From: S012-135 sp964423785
GTDB lineage: Bacteria > Desulfobacterota > Desulfobulbia > Desulfobulbales > S012-135
Assembly: GCA_964423785.1 (NCBI GenBank)
Contig: CAYRGZ010000037.1
Span: 1-19,424, forward strand
Direction of reading: 5' to 3'
Length of the DNA: 19,424 nt
Part shown: positions 7,466 through 15,266 of the stretch, piece after piece
Numbering within the stretch: position 1 is the stretch's first letter
Layout: the number at the start of each line of letters is the position of its first letter
The notes under the pieces: generated by a model
The model's database searches: none
Seen by the model: only the letters and a program-made list of their open reading frames with translations
Told to the model about the DNA's origin: nothing
Made by a program: the position numbers and the translations under genes

Positions 7466-9103
7466 TCATCCCTTGATCAGCCCCTGACTGACCAGGTCGG
7501 CGATGTGGCGCTGGATGTCCTCGGGCGCAAAGCCGATCTTCTTCGCCACCCGCAAGGCGTGACTGTCCCGGGAGATACCGGGCACCATCCGGTGGGTCGG
7601 CGCCTCGCCGGCGAATTCCACCTGCAGGTACTGGCCCTTGCCCTGCTCCTTGAATTTCTCCACCAACTCGTAACTGTGGGTGACCAGCAAGGTGTTGTTG
7701 CCGATGGCATAGAAGCCGTTCATGATCTCCACCGACAACTGCATTTTTTCGTGGGTGGTGGTGCCCTCGGCAATCTCGTCGAGGATGGCCAGGCTGCGTG
7801 GCGTCACTCCGAAAAAGATCTCCTTCGTCACTTTTAGTTCGGTGCCGAACCGGCCCTCGGGGTCGTTCAGGGAGTCGAAGGCCGGCGCCTGGTAGGCGAT
7901 CCGGTCCGCCATGTTCAGCTTGGCGGTGCGGGCCACCACCGGCGCGCCGATCTGGCCGAGGAGCTGGTTCTGGACGATGGTCTTGCAGTAGGTGGTCTTG
8001 CCGCCGCTGTTGGGGCCGGTGATGAAGGTGACCCGCGTATCGCGCAGGTTGACGTCGTTGCCGACGAAATCGGGATTGTCCACGCACTGGACCGGGTTGC
8101 GCAGTTCGGTGGCCACGAAGTAGTGGCGAGGCTCGTTGGTCACCTCCGGCAGGACGGTGGGGTGGGGAATGGCCCGGCAGTACTCTAGGAAGGAGAAGAG
8201 TTCGTCGATGGCGGCCACCGCCTCGATGGCGGAGGCGAACCGGTTGGAGTCGTAGAGTCGCTTGCGGATCGGCAACATGGCGCTTTCGTAGTCGAAGATC
8301 GGCTTGACGAAGGCGCCGTACAGTATGCCGAGGATGATGCCGCCCCCGGTGAGGAGGACGATGGATTCAGCCACCGCCGGGGTCATCAGGCCGGTGAGGC
8401 CGGCGAGGCCGGCCAACACCGAGGGCATGGCCGGGCCGATGGTGCCGCCGCTGAGTCGTCCCGGGCGGAACCGCAGGCTCGGCGTGAAGAATCCCTTCTC
8501 CTTGCGGGTGCGCACGCCGCGGAAGGTACGGAAGACCGGACCGTTGACCAGGGTGTTGACCGGCGAGGCGGCGAAGCCCCGGATGGTCTTGAAGAGGGAA
8601 TCGAGATAGACAGTGTCCGGCTGCGGCAGTTTTTCCGCTCCTTCGAGCATGGTGCGGATGGTGGCCATGGCGCCGCGGAAGTCCCGATACGGCCACAGGG
8701 GCTGCATGTGGGCGTTGAGGAACTTGAAGAGAACCGGTTCTCCTTGCCGAAAGGTATCGAGAAATTCCCGCACTGCTTCTTGTAGACGGGTGTTGCTCTC
8801 AAGTTCGCAGTAGGCGTCCTGTTTGGCGTGGATGAGCTCGATGGACTGGGAGGGGTTCATGAGCGAGTGGAACAGCCGCGCCGAACCTACCAGGGTGCGG
8901 CAGTGGTTCACGGCCCGGAACAGGTCGTGGATCTCGATCATCTGCAGGGTGCGCTTGTCGAGTACCGTGGCCGGTAGCAGGTTGAACATCTTCTCGCTGG
9001 AGAAGGGTTCTTCCCGATTGCGCTCGTCGATGATCTTGTTGCGGTAGTTGAGCTCGATGATGAGCTTCTCGCTGTCGGTCTGATCCATCGTTCTTGAGTC
9101 CAT
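7466..9103 (-). CDS. MutS domain V-type ATPase with predicted membrane hairpin
   Basis: 545 residues. The C-terminal third (about 325-540) is a MutS-type ATPase with Walker A GPNSGGKT at 363-370, Walker B LAILDE at 438-443 followed by the MutS-like EGTTTHE, and 'LLVTHS' at 472-477. Residues about 50-180 look like the helical core/lever region. There is no N-terminal mismatch-binding domain (no F-x-E motif seen). Residues about 224-265 are strongly hydrophobic and Gly/Ala-rich, suggesting two membrane helices, unlike classical MutS. It is therefore probably not a mismatch-repair protein, and its function is unknown. Starts at 9103 and 9088 are both possible and neither has a good ribosome binding site. 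It lies 118 bp downstream of coaBC. Confidence 0.88.
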   Translation of the reverse strand: MDSRTMDQTDSEKLIIELNYRNKIIDERNREEPFSSEKMFNLLPATVLDKRTLQMIEIHDLFRAVNHCRTLVGSARLFHSLMNPSQSIELIHAKQDAYCELESNTRLQEAVREFLDTFRQGEPVLFKFLNAHMQPLWPYRDFRGAMATIRTMLEGAEKLPQPDTVYLDSLFKTIRGFAASPVNTLVNGPVFRTFRGVRTRKEKGFFTPSLRFRPGRLSGGTIGPAMPSVLAGLAGLTGLMTPAVAESIVLLTGGGIILGILYGAFVKPIFDYESAMLPIRKRLYDSNRFASAIEAVAAIDELFSFLEYCRAIPHPTVLPEVTNEPRHYFVATELRNPVQCVDNPDFVGNDVNLRDTRVTFITGPNSGGKTTYCKTIVQNQLLGQIGAPVVARTAKLNMADRIAYQAPAFDSLNDPEGRFGTELKVTKEIFFGVTPRSLAILDEIAEGTTTHEKMQLSVEIMNGFYAIGNNTLLVTHSYELVEKFKEQGKGQYLQVEFAGEAPTHRMVPGISRDSHALRVAKKIGFAPEDIQRHIADLVSQGLIKG

Positions 9104-9134
9104 CGTTTTTTAGAAAACCTAACGTCCCGGCTCC

Positions 9135-9146
9135 TGCCGGCCGGCA
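9135..9146. repeat. Perfect 12-bp palindrome between coaBC and the MutS-like gene
   Basis: TGCCGGCCGGCA is a perfect inverted repeat in the 118-bp gap. It lies about 30 bp upstream of the MutS-like start, next to an AT-rich TATAGT-like element (minus strand, about 9149-9154). It could be a small protein-binding site or part of an RNA hairpin. No T-run follows it directly on the minus strand, so it is not a standard terminator. GC-rich palindromes also arise easily by chance in such DNA. Confidence 0.3.
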
Positions 9147-9221
9147 ACTATACCATATCTCAACGGGGATTCCAGGAGAAAACAGAGGGCGCATCACAAG
9201 GTCGGTCGGCCGGAGCCGGGG

Positions 9222-10448
9222 TCAGCAACCGAGCAGATCGGCGACCCGGTCGAGGATGCGGTGGGCGGTGTCGTCCTTGCTGAGGAGCGGCAGGGATTCA
9301 ACCCCGTGCTGGGCGTCGATGATGGTGATCCGGTTGGTGGTGACTTCGAAGCCGGCATCGGCGGCGAGGATGTCGTTGACGCAGATGAGGTCGAGGTTCT
9401 TTGCCGCAAGTTTGCGGCGGCCCTCGGCGAGATGATCGTCGCTTTCGGCGGCAAAGCCGACGAGCACGGCCCGGATATCGCCCCGCTTCTTCATCGTTCC
9501 GAGTTCGGCCAGGATATCGGGGTTGGCGGTGAGTTCCAGGCTGGGCGGGGCCTCGTTCTTTTTCAATTTGCGTTCAAGGGGGGCGGCGAAACGGAAGTCG
9601 CCCACCGCCGCCGCCTTGATGATGCAGTCAGCGTCAGCCGCCCGCGCGAAGACCTGCTCGGCCATCTCGGCGGCGCTGGATACCGGTACGGTCTCCACCT
9701 CGGGGGGCGGTGCGAGGTTCACCGGCCCACTTACCAGGGTGACCCGGGCGCCGCGTACCGCGGCCGCCGCGGCCAGGGCGTATCCCATGCGGCCGCTGGA
9801 ACGGTTGGTCAGAAAGCGGACCGGATCGAGGGGTTCGCGGGTCGGGCCGGCGGTGATCACGAGGTATTTACCGGCCAGGTCCTGGGGCGCCAGGGCCTGG
9901 AGCAGGGCGAAGCGGGCCGCCTCCCAGGATGGCAGCCGGCCGGGACCCTCGGCGCCGCAGGCCATCCGGCCGCTTTCCGGTGTCACCAGCCGGTACCCGT
10001 AGTCGGCTAGCCGCTGGAGGTTGGCCGTGGTGGCTGGGTGGGTGTACATGCCCGGATTCATGGTCGGACAGACGATGACCGGTACTCGGGCGGCAAGGAT
10101 TACGGCGGCCACAAGATCGTCCGCCTGGCCGGTGGCCAGTCGGGCGATGGTCTGGGCGGTGGCCGGCGCCACCAGGATGGCATCGGCCTCCTGGCCGAGG
10201 CCGATATGGGGCAGGCGGTGGGCGTCGGCCGCGGCGAACATGTCGGTATGGACCGGATTGCCGGTCAGGGCCGCAAAGGTGAGGGGGGTGACGAACCGCT
10301 CCGCCGCCCTGGTCATCACTACCGTCGGCTGCGCCCCTTCCCGGAGCATGGCCCGCAACCAGTCGGCCACCTTGTAGGCGGCGATCGAGCCGCAGATGCC
10401 GACCAGGATGCGCCGGCCGGCGAGCGTAGCGGGGGAGACCGGGCTCAC
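9222..10448 (-). CDS. coaBC: Bifunctional phosphopantothenoylcysteine decarboxylase/synthetase CoaBC
   Basis: 408 residues, close to the usual length (E. coli 406). It catalyses two steps of coenzyme A synthesis: ligation of cysteine to 4'-phosphopantothenate (CoaB) and decarboxylation to 4'-phosphopantetheine (CoaC). The N-terminal flavoprotein part (about 12-185) has GICGSIAAYK, H81 (catalytic, in LPHIGLG), PATAQTIA, N131 in MNPGM and C164 in MACGAEGPGR. The C-terminal part (about 193-405) has ITAGPTREPLDPVRF, N215 in TNRSSG and K294 in RKLKK. All expected catalytic residues are present. The start overlaps the preceding lipoprotein gene by 4 bp. Confidence 0.97.
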   Translation of the reverse strand: MSPVSPATLAGRRILVGICGSIAAYKVADWLRAMLREGAQPTVVMTRAAERFVTPLTFAALTGNPVHTDMFAAADAHRLPHIGLGQEADAILVAPATAQTIARLATGQADDLVAAVILAARVPVIVCPTMNPGMYTHPATTANLQRLADYGYRLVTPESGRMACGAEGPGRLPSWEAARFALLQALAPQDLAGKYLVITAGPTREPLDPVRFLTNRSSGRMGYALAAAAAVRGARVTLVSGPVNLAPPPEVETVPVSSAAEMAEQVFARAADADCIIKAAAVGDFRFAAPLERKLKKNEAPPSLELTANPDILAELGTMKKRGDIRAVLVGFAAESDDHLAEGRRKLAAKNLDLICVNDILAADAGFEVTTNRITIIDAQHGVESLPLLSKDDTAHRILDRVADLLGC

Positions 10449-10903
10449 TGGACCAGGACCCCGCTGCCGGGTTGCACCTCTTCGGTCAGGTAGATCGCCA
10501 CCCGCGTCTTGCGCGTCGCGCCCCGGTCCTGGATGGTGATGATGCAGGACTTGCCCGACTTGACAAAGGCGAGCAGGATGTTCTTGTAGCGCACCGCCCC
10601 GGCTTGGCGCCAGCCGTTCTTCTTCATGACGGCGACGAAATAATCGGCCAGGGAGGAGATCTCCACCCGGCCTTCGAAGGCGAGGATCCCGCCGTGATAC
10701 GAGGCGGTCTCGATGAACATCGAGTCGTCGTGCACCAGTTCGAGTTCTTTCGGGATTTCGATGTCGGTAACGCCGCTCGGAAAGTACGACAGGTTCTCGG
10801 CTGCGGTTTGGCCGTCGCCGGCACCGGAGGTGGAGATGGTGGTGGCGGCACAGCCGGAAGCGAGCAACACGACGAGGCAGAAGAGGAGCAAACGACGTTT
10901 CAT
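10445..10903 (-). CDS. Small lipoprotein of unknown function
   Basis: 152 residues. A clear lipoprotein signal is present: MKRR, hydrophobic core, and lipobox LASGC with Cys18. The mature part has the stretches IPKELELVHDDSMFIET and FEGRVEISSLADYFVAVMKK, followed by a basic beta-rich region. I do not recognise a named family with certainty; similar small lipoproteins are common in Desulfobacterota. ATG at 10903 is supported by AAAGGAA about 7 bases upstream, which overlaps the stop region of the nitroreductase gene. It sits between nitroreductase and coaBC in an apparent operon, but nothing ties it to CoA synthesis. Confidence 0.82.
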   Translation of the reverse strand: MKRRLLLFCLVVLLASGCAATTISTSGAGDGQTAAENLSYFPSGVTDIEIPKELELVHDDSMFIETASYHGGILAFEGRVEISSLADYFVAVMKKNGWRQAGAVRYKNILLAFVKSGKSCIITIQDRGATRKTRVAIYLTEEVQPGSGVLVQ

Positions 10904-10914
10904 GGCGGTTTCCT

Positions 10915-11424
10915 TTAATATTCCTTCAGGATGAAATGCTCCAGGGGGTGACGGGTGGAACGCTGATTCCGGTGCGCTGGGTGACCGATGGCGATCACCG
11001 CCATCAGGTCGTAGCGGTCGTCGAGCCCCAGGATGGCGTTCACCTTTGCCTTGTTCTTGAGAATCTGACCGAGCCACACCGCCCCGAGTCCGTAGGCCTC
11101 GGCGGCCAGGAGCATGTTCTCGATGCAGGCCCCGGCCGCCTGGTGGTCCTTGACATCGTCGTACATGGCCTCGACGTCGAGATAGACGGCGATGCAGGCC
11201 GGGGCCGCCCGGACGATGTGGTGGTAATGGGTCTGTTCGGCGAGCCGGGCGCGGATGTCGGGGTCGGTGATCACCACAAACCTCCACGGCTGGTTGTTGA
11301 GCCCGGAGGGCGCCCAGATGCCCGCCTCGACGATGGCGTGGAGGACCTGCCGGTCTACCGGTTCGTCGGTGTACTCTCGGATGGAGCGGCGTTTGCGAAT
11401 GGCGTCGATGACTGGTGTGTCCAT
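10915..11424 (-). CDS. Nitroreductase-family FMN oxidoreductase
   Basis: 169 residues of the short, single-domain nitroreductase type. The FMN-phosphate-binding opening RRSIREY is at 12-18, APSGLNNQPWRF at 38-49, and the late AYGLGAVWLGQI motif at about 110-121 packs on FMN. Such enzymes reduce nitroaromatics, quinones or flavin-type substrates with NAD(P)H as dimers, and the physiological substrate here is unknown. The frame is open upstream to 11712, but that part is antisense to the dGTPase gene. ATG at 11424 starts exactly at the family's normal N-terminus, although no strong ribosome binding site is seen. It is the first gene of the operon leading to coaBC and is divergent from dgt. Confidence 0.92.
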   Translation of the reverse strand: MDTPVIDAIRKRRSIREYTDEPVDRQVLHAIVEAGIWAPSGLNNQPWRFVVITDPDIRARLAEQTHYHHIVRAAPACIAVYLDVEAMYDDVKDHQAAGACIENMLLAAEAYGLGAVWLGQILKNKAKVNAILGLDDRYDLMAVIAIGHPAHRNQRSTRHPLEHFILKEY

Positions 11425-11563
11425 TTGTCGATGAAGTAGGCTTACTTGATGGGGTGGCCTGCATGGCCGCCCGCGCTTATTTTTTTCTCCAACAGTTGCA
11501 GATTCGTAGCCGGTTGTCAATCGGTGATACTCTGGTTTGCATCCGGTCTCTGGAGCGGGTATC

Positions 11564-12613
11564 ATGCCAGGCACGATGTCGTACCGCAGCGAGCACGAGA
11601 AATGGGAGGAACAGTTCTTGTCGCCGTACGCCTGTCCCAGTTCGGCGACCCGGGGCCGGGTGCGCGACGAGCCCGAATGTCCGGTGCGCACCGCCTTCCA
11701 GCGTGACCGCAACCGGATCGTCTACTGCAAGGCGTTCCGACGCCTGAAGCACAAGACCCAGGTGTTCCTGTCGCCCACCGGCGACCATTACCGGACGCGT
11801 CTCACCCACACTCTGGAGGTGTGCGAGATCGGCCGAACCATCGCCCGGGCCCTGCGCTTGAACGAGGACCTGGTCGAGGCCATCGCCCTGGGACACGATC
11901 TCGGACATACCCCCTTCGGCCACGCCGGCGAGACGGTGCTGGCCGAACTGATGCCCGGCGGTTTTTCTCATTATCGCCAGAGTCTGCGGGTGGTGGACGT
12001 GCTCGAAAACGGCGGCATGGGGCTCAACCTCACCTGGGAGGTGCGCGACGGCATTGCCAAGCACTCCAAAGGGTACGGCGAGGTAATCCCCACCAACCAG
12101 CGTGACCAGCCGGCCACGGCCGAGGGCAACGTGGTGCGCTATGCCGATATCATCGCCTACCTGAGCCACGACCTCGACGACGCCATCCGCAGCGGCGTCA
12201 TCCGCGAGTCGCAGATCCCGGAGCGATGCCAGCGCGTGCTCGGCAATACCCATTCCCGTCGGGTGATGAGCATGATCGAGGGCGTGCTGGCCGCCACCAA
12301 GCCGCAAGGCGACCAACTGGTCTTTGGGGTGGATCCAACGGTGGGGGAGGCCATGCAGGAATTGCGCGCCTTCCAGTACCACCACGTGTACCGATCGCCT
12401 CAGGTGCACAACGAGTTCGTCAAGGCGTCCAAGATCCTGCGCGAACTCTTCGAGTATTGCCTGCAGCACACCGAGTTTTTGGAACGCAAGATCGGCGATT
12501 TCGCCCGCAGCGCCTCCCTGGAACGGCGGGTGTGCGATTTCATCGCCAGCATGACCGACCGGTACGCCATGATGCTCTACCGGGAGATCCTCGAACCGAG
12601 TTCCGTGGTGTGA
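11564..12613 (+). CDS. dgt: dGTPase-like HD-domain triphosphohydrolase
   Basis: 349 residues. HD-domain metal ligands are visible as H82 (RLTHTLEV), H111-D112 (GHDLGHTPFGH) and D203 (YLSHDLDDA). R-rich early motifs FQRDRNRIVYCKAFRRLKHK at 46-65 and TGDHYRTRL are typical of deoxyguanosinetriphosphate triphosphohydrolase-like proteins, which split dNTPs into a deoxynucleoside and triphosphate. The shorter length compared with E. coli Dgt (505 residues) fits the 'dGTPase-like' group with broader dNTP use. GGAG at 11552-11555 supports ATG 11564; ATG 11576 is an alternative. It is the first gene of the dgt-tatD-yggS run, with a 55-bp gap to tatD. Confidence 0.95.
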   Translation: MPGTMSYRSEHEKWEEQFLSPYACPSSATRGRVRDEPECPVRTAFQRDRNRIVYCKAFRRLKHKTQVFLSPTGDHYRTRLTHTLEVCEIGRTIARALRLNEDLVEAIALGHDLGHTPFGHAGETVLAELMPGGFSHYRQSLRVVDVLENGGMGLNLTWEVRDGIAKHSKGYGEVIPTNQRDQPATAEGNVVRYADIIAYLSHDLDDAIRSGVIRESQIPERCQRVLGNTHSRRVMSMIEGVLAATKPQGDQLVFGVDPTVGEAMQELRAFQYHHVYRSPQVHNEFVKASKILRELFEYCLQHTEFLERKIGDFARSASLERRVCDFIASMTDRYAMMLYREILEPSSVV

Positions 12614-12668
12614 TTCGTAAGCGCCGCGTCCGGCCGCCAGATCGTGAACCGAATACCACGAGGTAAAT

Positions 12669-13511
12669 ATGGAGGAGACACAACCAGCGCCCGTGCTCGT
12701 CGATACCCACTGCCACCTGGATATGCTCGGCGACGAGGCCGCGGTGGCCGCGGCCCTGGAGCGGGCATCCCGAGCCGGGGTGTCGACGGTGATCACCATC
12801 GGTATCGACGAGCCGAGTTCCCGGGCGGCGGTGGCCATCGCCCGCCGCCATGCCGGGGTGTGGGCCGCGGTGGGTATCCATCCGCACGAGGCGAAAAGCG
12901 CCGACGACGATACCTACCGCTGCTTGGCCGAACTGGCCGCCGATCCGGTGGTGGTGGCCTACGGCGAGATCGGCATGGACCTCGCCAAGCGCTACAGTCC
13001 CGCCCCGGTGCAGGAGGATCAGTTTCGCCGCCAGTTGCAGCTCGCCGCCGAACTCGATCTGCCGGTGGTGATCCACGACCGCGAGGCCCACGACCAGGTC
13101 CTCGCCATCATCGATGAAGTCGGCCTGCCGCCAGCCGGCGGGGTCATGCACTGCTTTTCCGGCGATGTCTCCCTGGCCCGCCAAGTGCTCGACCGAGGGC
13201 TCGTCGTCTCCATTCCCGGTATCGTCACCTTCAAGAACGCCGCCGCCCTCCAAGAGGTGGTGCGTTTCGTCCCCCTGGACCGCTTGGTGGTGGAGACCGA
13301 CGCCCCCTTCCTCGCGCCGGTTCCCTTTCGAGGTAAGCCCAACGAACCGGCCTACGTGGTCCACACCGCCCGCATGGTGGCGGAACTCAAGGAAACGACT
13401 CTAGCCGAGGTGGCCCGGCAAACGAGCGAGACGGCGCGCCGACTCTTTCGGCTTGCGGAGCGCGAGGCCATGCGGGCCGCTAGGAACGAAAAGGAGGGGG
13501 GCTTGCGATGA
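12669..13511 (+). CDS. tatD: TatD-family metal-dependent deoxyribonuclease
   Basis: 280 residues forming a TIM-barrel metallohydrolase. Metal ligands can be read as H14 and H16 (VDTHCHLD), E100 (GEIGMD), H136 (VIHDREAH), H161 (MHCFSGD) and D211 (ETDAPFLAP). It ends with the familiar FRGKPNEPAYV substrate loop at about 220-230. TatD-family proteins are 3'-5' exonucleases or DNases implicated in DNA repair and fragmentation. Some members may act on D-aminoacyl-tRNA or other substrates, so the exact role is open. The C-terminal tail (265-280) is charged and poorly conserved-looking. Its stop overlaps the yggS start by 4 bp. Start 12669 has GAGG about 5 bases upstream. Confidence 0.95.
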   Translation: MEETQPAPVLVDTHCHLDMLGDEAAVAAALERASRAGVSTVITIGIDEPSSRAAVAIARRHAGVWAAVGIHPHEAKSADDDTYRCLAELAADPVVVAYGEIGMDLAKRYSPAPVQEDQFRRQLQLAAELDLPVVIHDREAHDQVLAIIDEVGLPPAGGVMHCFSGDVSLARQVLDRGLVVSIPGIVTFKNAAALQEVVRFVPLDRLVVETDAPFLAPVPFRGKPNEPAYVVHTARMVAELKETTLAEVARQTSETARRLFRLAEREAMRAARNEKEGGLR

Positions 13512-14203
13512 GCGCTGCAACCATTGCCGACAATCTCGCCCAGGTGCGGGAGCGGATCGCGGCCGCCTGCAGGCGAGCCGGCCGCCACCCAGAGGAAATA
13601 ACCCTGGTGGCGGTGTCCAAGAAGATGCCGCCAGAGCGCATCGAGGCGGCCATGCAGGCGGGCCAGCGCGTATTCGGGGAAAATTATCTCCAGGAGGCGG
13701 AAGCCAAGATCGAGGCCCTGCCACCGGCCTCCTGGCACTTCATCGGCCATCTGCAGTCCAACAAGGCGAAGAAGGCGGCCCGACTTTTTTCCATGATCGA
13801 GACGGTGGACAGCCGGAAACTGGCCGACAAGCTCGCCGCCGCCCGCCGCGATCTCCATCCCGATCCCCTCGACGTGCTCATCCAGGTGAACGTGGGCGGC
13901 GAGGCGCAAAAGGCCGGCATCGCGCCGGAGGAGGTGGGCGATCTCGCTCGCCACATCGTGACGCTCGATGGCTTGCGCCTGTGCGGCCTCATGACGATCC
14001 CGCCCTGGAACCCGGACCCGGAGGCCACCCGGCCCCATTTTCGCCGCTTGGCCGACCTGGCCGCCGATCTTGCGGCCGATGCCCTCTTACCCGAGGAGTA
14101 CGAGCTCTCCATGGGCATGTCGACCGATTTCGAGGTCGCCATCGAGGAGGGGGCCACCATCGTCCGGGTGGGCACCGCCCTCTTCGGCCCCCGGCCGGCG
14201 TAA
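13508..14203 (+). CDS. yggS: YggS/PLPBP pyridoxal-phosphate homeostasis protein
   Basis: 231 residues with an alanine-racemase-like single TIM barrel and no second domain. The PLP lysine is K38 in LVAVSKK. Other family landmarks are FGENYLQEA at about 56-64, WHFIGHLQSNK at about 76-86, CGLMTIPP at about 159-166, LSMGMSTDFEVAIEEG near 199-214 and VRVGTALFG at the end. These proteins bind PLP without known catalysis and balance B6 and amino/keto acid pools. It is translationally coupled to tatD through ATGA at 13508-13511. Confidence 0.97.
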   Translation: MSAATIADNLAQVRERIAAACRRAGRHPEEITLVAVSKKMPPERIEAAMQAGQRVFGENYLQEAEAKIEALPPASWHFIGHLQSNKAKKAARLFSMIETVDSRKLADKLAAARRDLHPDPLDVLIQVNVGGEAQKAGIAPEEVGDLARHIVTLDGLRLCGLMTIPPWNPDPEATRPHFRRLADLAADLAADALLPEEYELSMGMSTDFEVAIEEGATIVRVGTALFGPRPA

Positions 14204-14219
14204 GCGGCACCGTTCCCGC

Positions 14220-14237
14220 AACGGCCCGGCCGGTTTT
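14220..14237. terminator. Weak hairpin plus T-run between convergent yggS and cyclase genes
   Basis: The 39-bp convergent gap holds a short GC-rich inverted repeat (CGGCC...GGCCG with a bulge) followed by TTTTA on the plus strand. This is the only spot in the gap that could end yggS transcription. The stem is short and its loop very tight, so this is a tentative call. Confidence 0.2.
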
Positions 14238-14242
14238 ACCCT

Positions 14243-15208
14243 CTAGATTCCCGATTTCTTCCGACGCTGGCTGGCCAGGAAGGCGGCCGCCTGGGAAAAG
14301 GTGATGCCAAAGGCCCGTACCGGTGCCGCCTTGCCCTTGAGATTACAGGTGCAGGCGGTGAACCAGGGAGGGGCAGCGCCGAGCAGCCGGCCGGCGTCCT
14401 CCCCGATCAGGATGTCGTGGGGGGTGGCGTCGGTGGCTTCCTCCAGGCGGAAGGCGACGTTCACCGCGTCGCCGATGACGGTGAACCGCTGCCGGCCCGC
14501 GATGCTGCCGGCCACCGCCTCGCCGGTATTGATGGCCGCCGCCGTGGCGAGCGGGTGCTCGATACCCGGCAGCTTGAGGCTTGCGGTCATGGTCGCGATG
14601 GCATGCGCCGCCTGCAGGGCCCGCCGCACCGGCTCGGCGGGCCGCTCCTGTTCCGGCCACCAGGCCAGCACCCCGTCGCCGAGGAACTTGTCCACCGTGC
14701 CGCCTAGGTCGGCGACGATCCGCTCCACCCGGGAGCTCCATTCCCGCAGCAGGTGCCCGGCCCGGGTCGCACCGATGGCTTCCGCCAGCGGCGTGAAATC
14801 GTCGATATCGCTCACCAGTACTGTTACCCGTACCGTGTTGAAAGCGGCCACCGTCTGATCGTCGGCGTCCAGGTCCGCCAGGGCGGCCGGCCGCTCGACG
14901 GGGGCCAGTTGCCGAAAGAGGAGGATCGTGGTACCGATGGTGATCCGGTCGCCGGTGGCGAGCCGGTGCGGGGTGACGATCCGGCGGTCGTTTACCAGAG
15001 TGCCGTTGGCGCTGCCCAAGTCGATGATATTGTGGACGCCGTTGGCCTCCATCTGGATCATGGCGTGCCGGCGGGAGACGGCGGCGTCGGCGATCCGGAC
15101 GTCGTTGTCCGGCGCCCGGCCGATGTAGTAGGTCCGTTTGCCGGCAAGCGCAATGCGCCGCTTGTCGGGCCCGGTCGTGGAGAGGATTTCGAGTTCAGCG
15201 GTTGGCAT
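14243..15208 (-). CDS. FHA-domain class III adenylate cyclase
   Basis: 321 residues, soluble, with no membrane segment. An N-terminal FHA phosphothreonine-binding domain (about 20-100) shows the full signature: G30-R31, S45-R-R-H48 and N68-G69-T70. A class III nucleotidyl cyclase domain (about 125-290) follows. Metal Asp residues are D134 (VSDIDDFT) and D178 (LGDG). The adenine-selecting pair is K174 and T243, and transition-state residues are N250 and R254 in GDAVNVAFRLEE. All catalytic positions are intact, so cAMP production from ATP is expected, presumably tuned by FHA binding to a phosphorylated partner (inference). No kinase gene is nearby. Transcription is divergent from the glycosyltransferase; the minus-strand TATGAT at 15241-15246 may be its -10 element. 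Confidence 0.92.
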   Translation of the reverse strand: MPTAELEILSTTGPDKRRIALAGKRTYYIGRAPDNDVRIADAAVSRRHAMIQMEANGVHNIIDLGSANGTLVNDRRIVTPHRLATGDRITIGTTILLFRQLAPVERPAALADLDADDQTVAAFNTVRVTVLVSDIDDFTPLAEAIGATRAGHLLREWSSRVERIVADLGGTVDKFLGDGVLAWWPEQERPAEPVRRALQAAHAIATMTASLKLPGIEHPLATAAAINTGEAVAGSIAGRQRFTVIGDAVNVAFRLEEATDATPHDILIGEDAGRLLGAAPPWFTACTCNLKGKAAPVRAFGITFSQAAAFLASQRRKKSGI

Positions 15209-15239
15209 GGCGAAGGGTTCCGGGGAATCGTCCCCATTG

Positions 15240-15248
15240 TATCATACT
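15240..15248 (-). promoter_or_regulatory. Possible -10 region upstream of the FHA-cyclase gene
   Basis: An AT-rich AGTATGATA element (minus-strand reading) lies about 32 bases before the cyclase ATG in otherwise GC-rich DNA and contains TATGAT, five of six matches to TATAAT. On the plus strand the same bases give TATCAT for the divergent glycosyltransferase. No good -35 hexamer is seen in either direction. The same nine bases recur upstream of glgB at 19377-19385. Confidence 0.3.
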
Positions 15249-15266
15249 GGCGGCAATCGGCCAGCC

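Noticed and set aside
9105..9118. GTTTT/AAAAC small hairpin beside the MutS-like start
   Set aside because: It has only five weak A-T-rich pairs, is too unstable to claim a regulatory RNA structure, and has no GC stem for a terminator.
11477..12838. Long open frame (453 codons) on the minus strand opposite dgt
   Set aside because: The opposite strand encodes an intact HD-domain hydrolase; this frame shows His/Gly/Val-rich shadow composition and no family motif.
12540..13364. Open frame of 274 codons opposite tatD
   Set aside because: It is antisense to TatD with all metal ligands in place, and its composition (His, Gly, Asp, Val) is that of a reverse-frame shadow.
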